This document shows, piece by piece, positions 1-8,266 of a DNA stretch of 64,000 nucleotides (position 1 is its first letter; each line of letters opens with the position of its first letter). The stretch spans positions 80,529-144,528 of the forward strand of contig PGZL01000009.1 in NCBI GenBank assembly GCA_002840095.1, in the 5' to 3' direction. The notes under the pieces are model-generated. The model was not told where the DNA came from, searched no databases, and saw only the letters and a program-made list of their open reading frames with translations. The DNA is from Gammaproteobacteria bacterium HGW-Gammaproteobacteria-1. GTDB lineage: Bacteria > Pseudomonadota > Gammaproteobacteria > Thiohalomonadales > Thiohalomonadaceae. Made by a program: the position numbers and the translations under genes.

Positions 1-26
1 TTTGCGGACTGGTTGAGGTTTTCGAG

Positions 27-596
27 ATGAACGAACACGACGCATCTGACAAGGCCTTCGCGCGCATGCCGCGCGGCATCGACGAACGTGCGGTGCTGCT
101 GGATCGGCTGCGCCTGCTCGGCGCGGAGGTGGACGCCCCGGCGGAGGCGCAGGCGGGCGAGCCTGCGGTGTTGTTCCGTCTCGGTGCCGAGGAACGTTAC
201 GCCCTGAGCTACCGCCATGCCGAGGAGATCGTGCAGCGTACGGCGCTGGCGCCGGTACCCTGCACCCCGCCCTACGTGGCGGGGGTGATGAACCTGCGCG
301 GCGAACTGGTGACGGTGCTCGATCTCAAGCAGCTGTTCCGCGCCCTGCCCGCCGAATACGACGCGCAGGCGCCGATCCTGGTGGTGGCGCTCGGTGCGGT
401 CACCGTCGGCCTGCGGGTCGACGAGGTGCTGGGGCAGATCGACATCGACCCGGCGCGGCTGGAACCGCCGCTGCCGTCCGACGGGGTGCGCAACCTGGCC
501 TGGGTGGCCGGCATCCACGACGGCACCGTTACCGTGCTCGATGCGGCGGCGTTGTTGTCGGGCAGCGATTTGGTGGTGGACGAGCGGGTGGGTTAA
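27..596 (+). CDS. CheW-like chemotaxis coupling protein
   Basis: A 189-residue protein with one CheW domain over about residues 45-180. CheW proteins link receptors to the CheA kinase in cytoplasmic signalling arrays. The typical core is visible: AVLFRLGAEERYALSY at the domain start, then GVMNLRGELVTVLDL, and a second barrel half with VGLRVDEVLG. The first 40 residues are a low-complexity Ala/Glu-rich extension that ordinary CheW lacks. It is the first complete gene of the cluster, and the 26 bases before it are the right arm of an intergenic palindrome. The start has only a modest purine tract upstream. Family assignment is firm; pairing with the downstream CheA is inferred from position. 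Confidence 0.9.
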   Translation: MNEHDASDKAFARMPRGIDERAVLLDRLRLLGAEVDAPAEAQAGEPAVLFRLGAEERYALSYRHAEEIVQRTALAPVPCTPPYVAGVMNLRGELVTVLDLKQLFRALPAEYDAQAPILVVALGAVTVGLRVDEVLGQIDIDPARLEPPLPSDGVRNLAWVAGIHDGTVTVLDAAALLSGSDLVVDERVG

Positions 597-619
597 TCGG
601 CCCACACAGGGCTACACAA

Positions 620-743
620 ATTTCAGAATTCAAAGTTCAAGATTCAACATGGAGCATATCTTGAGTTTCGAGTTTCGAGTTTCGAGTTTCGAGTTTCGAG
701 TTTCGAGTTTCGAGTTTCGAGTTTCGAGTTTGAATTTTGAATC
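620..743. repeat. Palindromic element containing a GAGTTTC heptamer tandem array
   Basis: Positions 663-731 hold nine perfect head-to-tail copies of GAGTTTC plus a partial tenth. Flanks at 620-650 and 731-743 are AT-rich and partly complementary (TTCAAGATTCAA against TTTGAATTTTGAAT), so the whole can fold back. It fills the gap between the CheW gene and the globin-coupled receptor. The same heptamer is arrayed at 16795-16842. Confidence 0.9.
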
Positions 744-773
744 CGAACGGCAGTGGAACATGAGGTCTGGCCT

Positions 774-2327
774 ATGAACGAACAAAAAGACAATGCCGCC
801 GTCGCGGCAGCCGCCGCGGCGGTGGGCATCGATGCGGAGGAGTGGCAGCGGCGCCAGCGCTTCGTCGGTTTTGGCAAGGACGACGTGGCGCTGCTGCGCG
901 ACATGGCCGACGTCGTCGCGCGCCATGCCGATGCGGTGGTGGATCGCTTCTACGACAACATCGAGCACTTCCCCGATCTGGTGAACCTGATCCGCGATTC
1001 GGGCTCCAGCATGGAGCGCCTCAAGGCCACCCAGCGCCAGTATCTGCTGGAGCTGTTCGCCGGCGATTACGGCGCCTCCTACCTGGAGCGGCGCCTGCGC
1101 ATCGGCGTGGTGCACCACCGCATCGGCCTGGACCCGCGTTTTTATCTCGGCAGCTACAGCATCTACAGCCAGGCGCTGCTGCCGCTGGTGCGCAAGCGCT
1201 ATCCCTGGAACCGGCAGCGGCAGGAGCGCGCGGCGCAGGCCATCACCAAGCTGCTGTCCCTGGACGCGCAGCTGGCGGTGGACACCTACATCCACCGCCT
1301 GATGCACAGCCTGGACGAGGTGAGCCTGTCGCGGGACGAGGTGGATCGCCGCGTCGCCGGTTACCGCCGCTTCATCGCCAACGTCGCCACCGGCGATCTC
1401 ACCCGCCGCATCGAAGCGGTGGGCGACGACGAGCTGGGCAGTCTGGGCGATCAGCTCAACGACATGGTGCACAAGCTGGCCAGCATGGCGCGCTCGGTGA
1501 CCGAGGCGGGCAGCTCGATGATGGTGGCGGTGGAACAGTTGCAGCAGTCGGTGAGCTCGCAGTCCGCCGGCGCCGCGCAGCAGGCAAGCGCGGTGAGCGA
1601 AACGGCCACCACCCTGGAGGAGATCCGCGTCACCTCCAACCAGACCCGCGACAAGGCGCGCAGCCTGGGCCAGGCCGCCGAGCGCACCCGCGAGGAAGGC
1701 GAGCGCGGCCTGCAGACCGTGCAGGGCACCATCGCCGCCATGCAGGACATCCGCGTCAAGGTGGAATCCATTGCACGCAACATCCTCGCTCTGTCGGAAC
1801 AGACCCAGCAGATCGGCGACATCACCGGCCTGGTGAGCAATATGGCACAGCAGCTCAAGATCCTCGCCCTCAACGCCTCCATCGAGGCGAGCAAGGTGGG
1901 CGAGGCGGGCAAGGGCTTTGCGGTGGTGGCGAGCGAGGTGCGCGAACTGGCCGAGCAGTCACAGGAGGCGACCACCCAGATCCGCACCATCCTGCACGAC
2001 ATCCAGCGCGCCACCGACCGCTCGGTGATGGCCACCGAGGAAGGCATCAAGGGCGTGGACGAGGGCATGCGCCTGGTGGACCAGGCGGGCACCGCCATGC
2101 GCGATCTGACCCAGGTGATACGCGAGACCTCGCTGGCCGGCCAGCAGATCGTGGCGGCGGTGGGCCAGGAGGCCTCCGGCATCGATCAGATTGCCGCGGC
2201 GATGAAGGACATCAACGGCGCCACCAAGCAGTTCCTCGCCGCCACCCAACAGACCAAGCAGACCGCTCTCAGCCTGGGCGACATCGCCGGCGCCCTGCGC
2301 GCCAGTGCCGCCGTGTACAAGGTGTGA
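774..2327 (+). CDS. Globin-coupled methyl-accepting chemotaxis receptor (HemAT-like)
   Basis: A 517-residue receptor with no membrane segment. Residues about 25-185 form a protoglobin sensor domain with the proximal-His motif VHHRIGL, H114 (or the adjacent H115) being the probable heme ligand, followed by RFYLGSYSIY. A HAMP-like linker follows (about 200-250), then an MCP signalling domain with a tip of LALNASIEASKVGEAG. Such proteins bind O2, NO or CO in the cytoplasm and modulate CheA. The start at 774 is preferred because GAGG lies 8-11 bases upstream; an in-frame GTG at 753 has no such site. The tip lacks the common DQTN sequence, as does the second receptor of this cluster. Ligand identity is inferred from family. 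Confidence 0.93.
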   Translation: MNEQKDNAAVAAAAAAVGIDAEEWQRRQRFVGFGKDDVALLRDMADVVARHADAVVDRFYDNIEHFPDLVNLIRDSGSSMERLKATQRQYLLELFAGDYGASYLERRLRIGVVHHRIGLDPRFYLGSYSIYSQALLPLVRKRYPWNRQRQERAAQAITKLLSLDAQLAVDTYIHRLMHSLDEVSLSRDEVDRRVAGYRRFIANVATGDLTRRIEAVGDDELGSLGDQLNDMVHKLASMARSVTEAGSSMMVAVEQLQQSVSSQSAGAAQQASAVSETATTLEEIRVTSNQTRDKARSLGQAAERTREEGERGLQTVQGTIAAMQDIRVKVESIARNILALSEQTQQIGDITGLVSNMAQQLKILALNASIEASKVGEAGKGFAVVASEVRELAEQSQEATTQIRTILHDIQRATDRSVMATEEGIKGVDEGMRLVDQAGTAMRDLTQVIRETSLAGQQIVAAVGQEASGIDQIAAAMKDINGATKQFLAATQQTKQTALSLGDIAGALRASAAVYKV

Positions 2328-2345
2328 GGCTGAAGACGGCAATGG

Positions 2346-2448
2346 AGTCCGCGAATGAACGCAAATGGACGCAAATATGGCGCACTCTCCATAGGGCGGG
2401 CCGTGCCCGCCGGTGTTCATTCGCTTCATTTGTGTCCATTCGCGGACT
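2346..2448. repeat. Intergenic palindrome, family A
   Basis: The left arm begins AGTCCGCGAATGAACGC and the right arm ends GTGTCCATTCGCGGACT, so the ends are near-perfect inverted complements. It separates the receptor and cheA genes. The same family occurs at 44435-44510, and a right-arm remnant lies at 1-12. Confidence 0.85.
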
Positions 2449-2467
2449 GACTGAGGTGAAGGGATAA

Positions 2468-4705
2468 ATGGACCTGGATCCGGAGATCATCCAGCAGCTG
2501 CTCGCCACCTTCGCGCTGGAGATGGACGAGCAGCTGCAGCAGGTGACCGACCAGCTGTTGCAGCTGGAGAAGGGCCTGCCGCCGGAAGAGTGCGCACTCG
2601 CCTACGACACGGTGTTTCGTGCCGCCCATAACGTGAAGGGTGCGGCACGGGGTATCGGTGCCGAGGCGGTGGGCGAACTGGCGCACCAGCTGGAAACCCT
2701 GTTCAGCCAGCTCAAGCGCGGCGGCGGTGCGCCGCCGCCGGCGCTGGTGGACGTGTCGCTGGCGGTGCTGGACGGCATGCGTCGCATCTACGGCGGCTGG
2801 TCCATGGGCGAGCCGCTGCCGGCGCGGCTGGAGAAGGAGTACCAGGCCCTGTTGCAGCGTCTGCAGGCGGTGGAGATGCCGGCGGCGGCCGCCACACCGC
2901 CGGCCCCTGTCGCCGCGCCGCCGGTACCGGCCCCGGCCGCGGCGCCGGAAATTATCGACCCGCTGCCCGCCGGCGGCGAGGTGTTGCGGGTGGAGCTGGC
3001 GCGCATGCGTACCGTATCGGCCCTGGCCGAGGAGCTGGAGGTGACGCGGGCGGAGATGCTCGATCACCTGGCACGGGTGCGGCAGATGGAACGACGCCTG
3101 ACGCACCTGGCGCAGGTATGGCAGCGGGTGCATCCGCTGTTCGAAATGGCGGCGGGCAGCGACGACGGCGAGCTGTATGGGGCGCTGCGCGAACAGGACG
3201 AACTGGTGGGCAGCCTGCGCGGCCTCGGCACGGACATCCACAAGGGACTGCGCGGCAGCACGCGGCGCTTTCACCAGCTGTCCGACGCCCTCCAGCACAA
3301 CGTGCGCATGCTGCGCCTGGTGCGGGTGTCCAACCTGCTGCGTCCGCTGATGCGTTCGGTGCGCGACATGGCGCGCGAACTGGGCAAGGACATCGATTTC
3401 GAGGTGAGCGGCGACGAGGTGGAGATCGACCGCGTGGTGCTGGACAGCATCAAGGATCCGCTCACCCATCTGCTGCGCAACGCCATCGATCACGGCATCG
3501 AGACACCGGCCCGGCGCCAGGCCGCCGGCAAGGCGCCGCGCGGAAAGGTGCAGCTGAAGGTAAGCGCGACCGGCTCGCGCATCCAGGTACGGCTGGAGGA
3601 CGACGGCGCCGGCATCGATGCCGATGCGGTGGGCCGCCTGGCGGTGCAGAAGGGCGTGCTGAGCGCGGACGAATTGCGCACCCTGGATCGCGCGCAGCGC
3701 ATGGCGATCATTTTTCGCCCCGGCTTTTCCAGCAAGGAGCAGGTGACGAACCTGTCGGGCCGCGGCGTGGGGCTGGACGTGGTGAAGGCCAACATCCAGG
3801 CCCTCAAGGGCCAGGTGCGGGTGGACAGCGAGCCGGGCCGCGGCTCCACCTTCCTGCTCGACCTGCCGCTGACCCTGGCCACCGATCAGGGGCTGGTGGT
3901 GCGCGCCGCCGGCGCCGACTATCTGATTCCGGAGACGGCGGTGGAGCAGGTGCTGGAACTGGGCCGCGACGCGGTGCGCACGGTGGAGGCGAGCCAGGTG
4001 GTGCTGTACCAGGGCCGCCCGGTGCCGCTGCGCGACCTCGGCGCCATCCTGGAGCGCGGCCCGGCGCTGCTGACCAATCCGGAGCGCCTGCCGGTGGTCG
4101 TCGTGTCCCACGGCTGGCGCATGGCGGCGCTGCTGGTGGACGACGTGGTGCGCGATCGGGAGATCGTGGTGAAGCGGCTGGGCTGGCCGCTCAAGGCGGT
4201 GCGCAATGTGGGCGGCGCGGCGCTGACCGGCGCCGGCGGCATCATGATGGTGCTCAATCCCGCCGACCTGGTGGCCTCGGCCCTGGGGGCGGCCACCGCC
4301 GCCCTGGGCACGGCGGCGGCGGCAGCACCGGCGCCGCGTGCCGCACCGCACGTGCTGGTGGTGGACGACTCCATCACCACGCGCATGCTGGAGCGCAGCA
4401 TCCTGGAGAAGAACGGCTACCGCGTCACCGTCGCCACCCACGGCCGCCAGGCCTGGGACCTGTTGCAGAGCAACCGTTTCGACCTGGTGGTGAGCGACGT
4501 GCAGATGCCGCTGATGGACGGCATCGAACTGACCGGCAAGATCAAGCAGAGCGACAGCTTCCGCCACATCCCGGTGATCATCGTCAGTTCCCTGGGCAAT
4601 GAGATCGACAAGCGGCGCGGCATCGAGGCCGGCGCCGACGCCTACGTGGTGAAGGCGCAGTTCGAGACCGGCGCGCTGCTGGAAATCGTGCGGAGGCTGG
4701 TGTGA
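2468..4705 (+). CDS. cheA: CheA-type hybrid histidine kinase with C-terminal receiver
   Basis: A 745-residue kinase. Residues 1-115 are an HPt domain with phospho-acceptor H54 in AAHNVKGAARG. An Ala/Pro-rich linker (about 135-160) replaces a recognisable CheY-binding P2 domain. The ATPase core spans about 320-465 (N-box HLLRNAIDHGIE, G1 EDDGAGID, G2 GRGVGLDVV). A CheW-like P5 domain follows (about 471-600), and a receiver occupies about 627-745 with acceptor D677 in SDVQMPLMDG. The receiver fusion resembles kinases of alternative systems such as Wsp or Frz rather than the flagellar CheA, and it may act as a phosphate sink. It lies between its receptors and cheB. Confidence 0.95.
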   Translation: MDLDPEIIQQLLATFALEMDEQLQQVTDQLLQLEKGLPPEECALAYDTVFRAAHNVKGAARGIGAEAVGELAHQLETLFSQLKRGGGAPPPALVDVSLAVLDGMRRIYGGWSMGEPLPARLEKEYQALLQRLQAVEMPAAAATPPAPVAAPPVPAPAAAPEIIDPLPAGGEVLRVELARMRTVSALAEELEVTRAEMLDHLARVRQMERRLTHLAQVWQRVHPLFEMAAGSDDGELYGALREQDELVGSLRGLGTDIHKGLRGSTRRFHQLSDALQHNVRMLRLVRVSNLLRPLMRSVRDMARELGKDIDFEVSGDEVEIDRVVLDSIKDPLTHLLRNAIDHGIETPARRQAAGKAPRGKVQLKVSATGSRIQVRLEDDGAGIDADAVGRLAVQKGVLSADELRTLDRAQRMAIIFRPGFSSKEQVTNLSGRGVGLDVVKANIQALKGQVRVDSEPGRGSTFLLDLPLTLATDQGLVVRAAGADYLIPETAVEQVLELGRDAVRTVEASQVVLYQGRPVPLRDLGAILERGPALLTNPERLPVVVVSHGWRMAALLVDDVVRDREIVVKRLGWPLKAVRNVGGAALTGAGGIMMVLNPADLVASALGAATAALGTAAAAAPAPRAAPHVLVVDDSITTRMLERSILEKNGYRVTVATHGRQAWDLLQSNRFDLVVSDVQMPLMDGIELTGKIKQSDSFRHIPVIIVSSLGNEIDKRRGIEAGADAYVVKAQFETGALLEIVRRLV

Positions 4706-4727
4706 AGGAAATCATGGAACGGCACTT

Positions 4728-4819
4728 CCAACGCAGAGGCGCAGAGGCGCAGAGGAAGCAGAAAAACACACCCATTCGCTCTCTTTCTGTTCTCCGCGCC
4801 TCTGCGCCTCTGCGTTGGG
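4728..4819. repeat. Intergenic palindrome, family B
   Basis: The left arm reads ACGCAGAGGCGCAGAGG and the right arm CCTCTGCGCCTCTGCGTT. It lies between cheA and cheB, and an upstream in-frame cheB start at 4815 falls within it. Related copies are at 13331-13498 and 51445-51536. Confidence 0.88.
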
Positions 4820-4859
4820 TTTGGAATTGTCATGGCGCTGTAAGCGGCCGGGAGGAAGC

Positions 4860-5921
4860 GTGATACGGATACTGATCACCGAGGATTCCGCCGTGGTGGC
4901 GCTGCTGCTCAAGGCCATCTTCGAGCAGGAGGCCGATTTCGAGGTGGTGGGCCACGCGCGCAACGGGCGCGAAGCGGTGACGCTGGCGGCGCAGTTGCAG
5001 CCGGACCTGATCACCATGGACATCCGCATGCCGGTGATGGACGGCTTCGAGGCGACGCGCGAGATCATGTCGACGCGGCCGGTGCCCATCGTGGTGGTGA
5101 GCTCCAGCGTCGACGACGAGGAGCTGCGCATTACCTTCCGCGCGGTGGAGGAGGGCGCGCTGGCGGTGATTGAAAAGCCGCGCGGTTTCACCCATCCCGA
5201 TTTCGAACAAATCCGGCGCGAACTGGTGACCACGGTGCGCGCCATGGCCGAGGTGAAACTGGTACGGCGGCGGCGCTGGACGGCGCCGGAGGCGGCGGCG
5301 GTCATGGCCGAGCCGGTGGCCGACATGCGTCGTTGCGATCTCATCGCCGTCGGTTCGTCCACCGGCGGGCCACAGGCCCTGCGGATGCTGCTGGCCGGGT
5401 TGCCGCGCGATCTGCGCGTGCCGCTGGCGGTGGTGCAGCACATCGGCCGCGGTTTCATCCAGGGCCTGGTGGACTGGCTCAACAGTTACAGCGGGCCGCA
5501 ATGCAAGGTGGCGCAGCACGGCGAGGAACTGCTGCCGGGGCAGGTGTATTTCGCGCCGGACGATAGGCACTTGCAGGTGCAGCGCATCGGCCCCAGCATG
5601 GTGGCGGTGCTGAAGGATGCGCCGCCGGTGGACAACATCCGTCCCTCGGCCACGCCGCTGTTCCGTTCGGTGGCCGCCTGCTGCGGCGGCCGCGCCGCGG
5701 GGGTGGTGCTGACCGGCATGGGCGCCGACGGTGCCGAAGGCCTGCTGGAGATGCGCCGCGCCGGCTGCGCCACCCTGGTGCAGGACGAGGAAAGCAGCGT
5801 GGTCTACGGCATGCCCGCCGCCGCCTGCGCCCTGGGCGCGGCGGAGCGGGTGCTGCCGCTGGAACGCATCGCACCGCAGCTGTGCCGTCTGGCCGGCGGC
5901 GCGCCGGGGGCGGCGGCGTGA
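4860..5921 (+). CDS. cheB: Chemotaxis response regulator protein-glutamate methylesterase
   Basis: A 353-residue CheB. An N-terminal receiver (residues 1-125, acceptor D54 in MDIRMPVMDG) is joined to the methylesterase/deamidase domain. The catalytic Ser is in GSSTGGPQAL, the His in VVQHIGRGF and the Asp in GMGADGAEGL. It removes methyl groups from receptor glutamates when phosphorylated by CheA. The GTG at 4860 is chosen because GGAGG sits a few bases upstream and the receiver begins at once; the earlier in-frame start lies in the palindrome. No cheR is visible in the window, so the methyltransferase may lie upstream of position 1. It overlaps the next gene by four bases. Confidence 0.94.
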   Translation: MIRILITEDSAVVALLLKAIFEQEADFEVVGHARNGREAVTLAAQLQPDLITMDIRMPVMDGFEATREIMSTRPVPIVVVSSSVDDEELRITFRAVEEGALAVIEKPRGFTHPDFEQIRRELVTTVRAMAEVKLVRRRRWTAPEAAAVMAEPVADMRRCDLIAVGSSTGGPQALRMLLAGLPRDLRVPLAVVQHIGRGFIQGLVDWLNSYSGPQCKVAQHGEELLPGQVYFAPDDRHLQVQRIGPSMVAVLKDAPPVDNIRPSATPLFRSVAACCGGRAAGVVLTGMGADGAEGLLEMRRAGCATLVQDEESSVVYGMPAAACALGAAERVLPLERIAPQLCRLAGGAPGAAA

Positions 5922-6301
5922 AGCAGCAGCTGCCCGGGCTGTGGCAGGCGTTTTTCGCCGAGCTGACGGAGCGGCTCGGACGCGTGCGCCGCGATCTGGC
6001 GCAGGCGCAGGATGCGACGCTGTTCGACCGGCTGCACCAGGAGTTCGACACCCTGCACGGCGCGGCGCGGGCGGTGGATTGTGTCTGTCTGGAGCGCAGC
6101 AACCGGCGTCTCGCCGAGTACGCGCGCCAGCTCAGGCGGCGCGACGCGCCGCTGACGGAGGGGCGCGCGCTGCTGGAGCGTGCCGTCGATTTGGGACTGG
6201 GTTGCGCCGCGCATGGCCGTTGTTGCGAAGACTGTCCTTCGCTGGCGGCGATGCCCGAACTGATGGCTGAGCTGGACCGGGCCTTGGGAGAAAAGCAATG
6301 A
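5918..6301 (+). CDS. Small HPt-like protein with Cys-rich C-terminal segment
   Basis: A 127-residue protein starting at a GTG that overlaps the cheB stop (GTGA). The middle reads EFDTLHGAARAVDCVCLERS, which looks like the phospho-histidine helix of an HPt domain (HxxxGAAR with H47), although it is not a standard match. Near the C-terminus is a Cys cluster, GCAAHGRCCEDCPS, that could bind a metal or be redox active. Tight coupling to cheB and the following receiver suggests a phosphotransfer or regulatory partner. The function is inferred; it could also be an unrelated helical protein. Confidence 0.6.
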   Translation: MKQQLPGLWQAFFAELTERLGRVRRDLAQAQDATLFDRLHQEFDTLHGAARAVDCVCLERSNRRLAEYARQLRRRDAPLTEGRALLERAVDLGLGCAAHGRCCEDCPSLAAMPELMAELDRALGEKQ

Positions 6302-6657
6302 CAACGATACTGGTGGTGGACGACAGCGCGACTTCGCGCCTCTTGTTCAAGGCGCACATGCCCAAGGAGGGAGGCTATCGCGTGGTCGAGGCGGCCAACC
6401 TGGCGCAGGCGCTGGAGCGCGCGGCGGCGGAGCAGCCCGATCTGATGTTCCTCGACTACAACATGCCGGACCAGAACGGCGTGGAGATCGCCCACAGCCT
6501 GCGCGCGGCGGGGGTGGTCGCCACCTGTTTCCTGCTCACCGCCAATACCCAGCAGAGCGTCCTCGCCTCGGCGCAGGAGGCGGGCATGCGCGGCGTGCTG
6601 GAGAAGCCCATCACCCGTGCCAAGCTGGAGCAGGCGCTGGCCGAGGCAGGACTGTGA
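6298..6657 (+). CDS. CheY-like single-domain response regulator
   Basis: A 119-residue stand-alone receiver. The acidic pair D8-D9, acceptor D53 (FLDYNMPDQNG), switch T81 and conserved K103 (LEKPIT) are all present. There is no output domain, so it would act by binding a partner, for example the CheC-like protein encoded next, which it overlaps by four bases. It also overlaps the upstream HPt-like gene by four bases, which points to translational coupling. Whether its target is a flagellar motor, pilus or the diguanylate cyclase cannot be told from sequence. Confidence 0.93.
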   Translation: MTTILVVDDSATSRLLFKAHMPKEGGYRVVEAANLAQALERAAAEQPDLMFLDYNMPDQNGVEIAHSLRAAGVVATCFLLTANTQQSVLASAQEAGMRGVLEKPITRAKLEQALAEAGL

Positions 6658-7286
6658 AACTCAGCGAACTGCAGCGCGACGCCCTGGGCGAGATGGCCAA
6701 CATCAGCGCCAGCCGCGCCGCCAAGCAGTTGTCGGCCCTGCTCGGCGACAGCATCGACATCACCGTGCCGCGGGTCGAGCTGCTGCCCCTGCCCGCGCTG
6801 CGCGAGCGGCTGAGCGCAGACGGCGACGGCACCATCGCCTGCGTCTACCAGGCGCTGTCCGGCGTGTTGCAGGGACGGGTGCACCTGATGTTCCACAACC
6901 GCGACAGCAAGGCGCTGATCCACGCCCTGGTGGGCGACGCCGGGCCGATGCTGGCCGATGCCCTGCGCGAATACGAACACGAGGCGATGACCGAGGTGGG
7001 CAACATCATCATCGCCACCTTCGCCGCCATGCTGGCCGATCTGCTGGGGGCGGAGCTGCGCCTGTCGCTGCCCTACTACAACGAGGGCAGTGTGGAGGAA
7101 CTGATGTTCAACCTGCCGGCGGCCGAAGATGCGGCGCTGATGGTGGTGGTGGTGATCGAGACGGTGCTGCGCGCGGCGCAGCGCGACGTGTCCGGCACCC
7201 TGATGGTGGTACTCAAAGTCCATTCGGCGGAAGAGCTGCTGTCCCGCATCGACGCCATGCTGCAGCAGATCGGCGTGGAGGCATGA
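6654..7286 (+). CDS. CheC-like chemotaxis phosphatase
   Basis: A 210-residue protein of the CheC/CheX/FliY phosphatase group. Two active-site signatures of the ExxN type are visible: LGEMANISASRAA (E13, N16) and MTEVGNIIIATFA (E114, N117). Proteins with both sites dephosphorylate CheY-P. CheC is common in Firmicutes and archaea and less so in gammaproteobacteria, which normally use CheZ. The GTG start overlaps the receiver stop, and its own stop overlaps the next ATG, so receiver, phosphatase and cyclase are translationally coupled. The likely substrate is the receiver encoded just upstream. Confidence 0.88.
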   Translation: MKLSELQRDALGEMANISASRAAKQLSALLGDSIDITVPRVELLPLPALRERLSADGDGTIACVYQALSGVLQGRVHLMFHNRDSKALIHALVGDAGPMLADALREYEHEAMTEVGNIIIATFAAMLADLLGAELRLSLPYYNEGSVEELMFNLPAAEDAALMVVVVIETVLRAAQRDVSGTLMVVLKVHSAEELLSRIDAMLQQIGVEA

Positions 7287-8257
7287 ACGTGGAGGCGCTG
7301 CTCGACTTCCGCCTCATCTGCGAACAGCTGCCCATCGGCCTGTTCGTGTTGAACCGCGACGACCGCATCTCCTATTGGAACGACTGGCTCGCGGACAAGA
7401 GCGGCATCACCCCGGCGCAGGCGCTGGGACGGCGGCTGGAGGACCTGTATCCCGGCTGGCGCAACGAACGCTTCCAGTGGGCGGTGGAGCAGGCCATCGA
7501 TTACAACATTCCCCATGTACTGTCCCAGGCCCTCAACCGTCTGCTGCTGCCCATCAAGGTGCCGTTGTCGGAACGCCACGGCGTGGCGCTGATGCAGCAG
7601 AAGGTGAGCGTCATGCCGCTGCCCGGCGGCGACAGCGGCCATGCGCTGGTGATCATCCAGGACGTGACCGATACCGTGGTGCGGGCGCAGGCGGCCAACG
7701 ACGTGATGCAGCGCTTCCGCGAGGTGAGTCTGCGCGACCCGCTCACCAACCTGTTCAACCGCCGCTTCATGTGGGAGTGGCTGGCGCAGGAACTGAAAAG
7801 CGCCGATCGCAACAACGCGCCGCTGGCCTGCCTGATGCTGGACATCGATCACTTCAAGCCGCTCAACGACAGCCTGGGTCACCAGCGCGGCGACGAGATT
7901 CTGCAGGGCTTCGTCGCCACCGTCGCCACCCAGCTGCGCGAGTCGGACATCCTGGTGCGCTACGGCGGCGAGGAATTCGCCGCCTTCCTGCCGCACTGCA
8001 CCCTGCGCCACGCCATCATCACCGCCCAGCGTATCCGCCAGCAGGTGCGCGGCCAGGCCATCGCCGGCCTGACGCCGGGTCAGGTGACCTGCAGCATCGG
8101 CGTGGCCCTGTACGACCCGCAGCTGCCCGGCACCGGCGCCGAGGAACTGCTGCGCGAAGCGGATCGCTGCCTGTACGAGGCGAAACACAAGGGGCGCGAT
8201 CGCGTCTGTCCGGCCACCGAGGGCGAGGCCTGTGACGGCGACGACGATTACAACTGA
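7283..8257 (+). CDS. PAS-GGDEF diguanylate cyclase
   Basis: A 324-residue cytoplasmic protein. Residues about 8-130 form a PAS-type domain (ICEQLPIGLFVLNRDDRISYWN), and about 150-310 a GGDEF domain with active-site motif GGEEF. An RxxD inhibitory site (RESD) lies exactly five residues before it, so product inhibition is expected. It should make c-di-GMP from two GTP. The ATG at 7283 overlaps the cheC-like stop; a far longer in-frame extension upstream to 6617 is antisense to nothing but overlaps the phosphatase gene and was rejected. Its place inside the operon suggests that c-di-GMP is an output of the system, as in Wsp. Confidence 0.93.
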   Translation: MNVEALLDFRLICEQLPIGLFVLNRDDRISYWNDWLADKSGITPAQALGRRLEDLYPGWRNERFQWAVEQAIDYNIPHVLSQALNRLLLPIKVPLSERHGVALMQQKVSVMPLPGGDSGHALVIIQDVTDTVVRAQAANDVMQRFREVSLRDPLTNLFNRRFMWEWLAQELKSADRNNAPLACLMLDIDHFKPLNDSLGHQRGDEILQGFVATVATQLRESDILVRYGGEEFAAFLPHCTLRHAIITAQRIRQQVRGQAIAGLTPGQVTCSIGVALYDPQLPGTGAEELLREADRCLYEAKHKGRDRVCPATEGEACDGDDDYN

Positions 8258-8266
8258 GGACTGGGT

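Noticed and set aside
663..731. CRISPR array
   Set aside because: The units are seven bases with no spacers, and no cas genes are nearby.
753..773. GTG start giving the globin-coupled receptor seven extra residues
   Set aside because: It has no ribosome-binding site; GAGG is well placed only for the ATG at 774.
2346..2448. Operon-internal palindromes as transcription terminators
   Set aside because: Most lack a T tract and separate genes that function together; only the hairpins listed as terminators have one.
2426..4567. A 713-codon minus-strand frame opposite cheA
   Set aside because: It shows no motif and has His/Gln/Arg-rich composition typical of antisense frames in high-GC DNA.
4815..4859. 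Upstream start for cheB
   Set aside because: It lies in the right arm of the palindrome and adds non-homologous residues before the receiver; the GTG at 4860 follows GGAGG.
6617..7282. 222-codon upstream extension of the diguanylate cyclase
   Set aside because: It overlaps the whole CheC-like gene in another frame and gives Arg/Pro-rich sequence; ATG at 7283 overlaps the previous stop.
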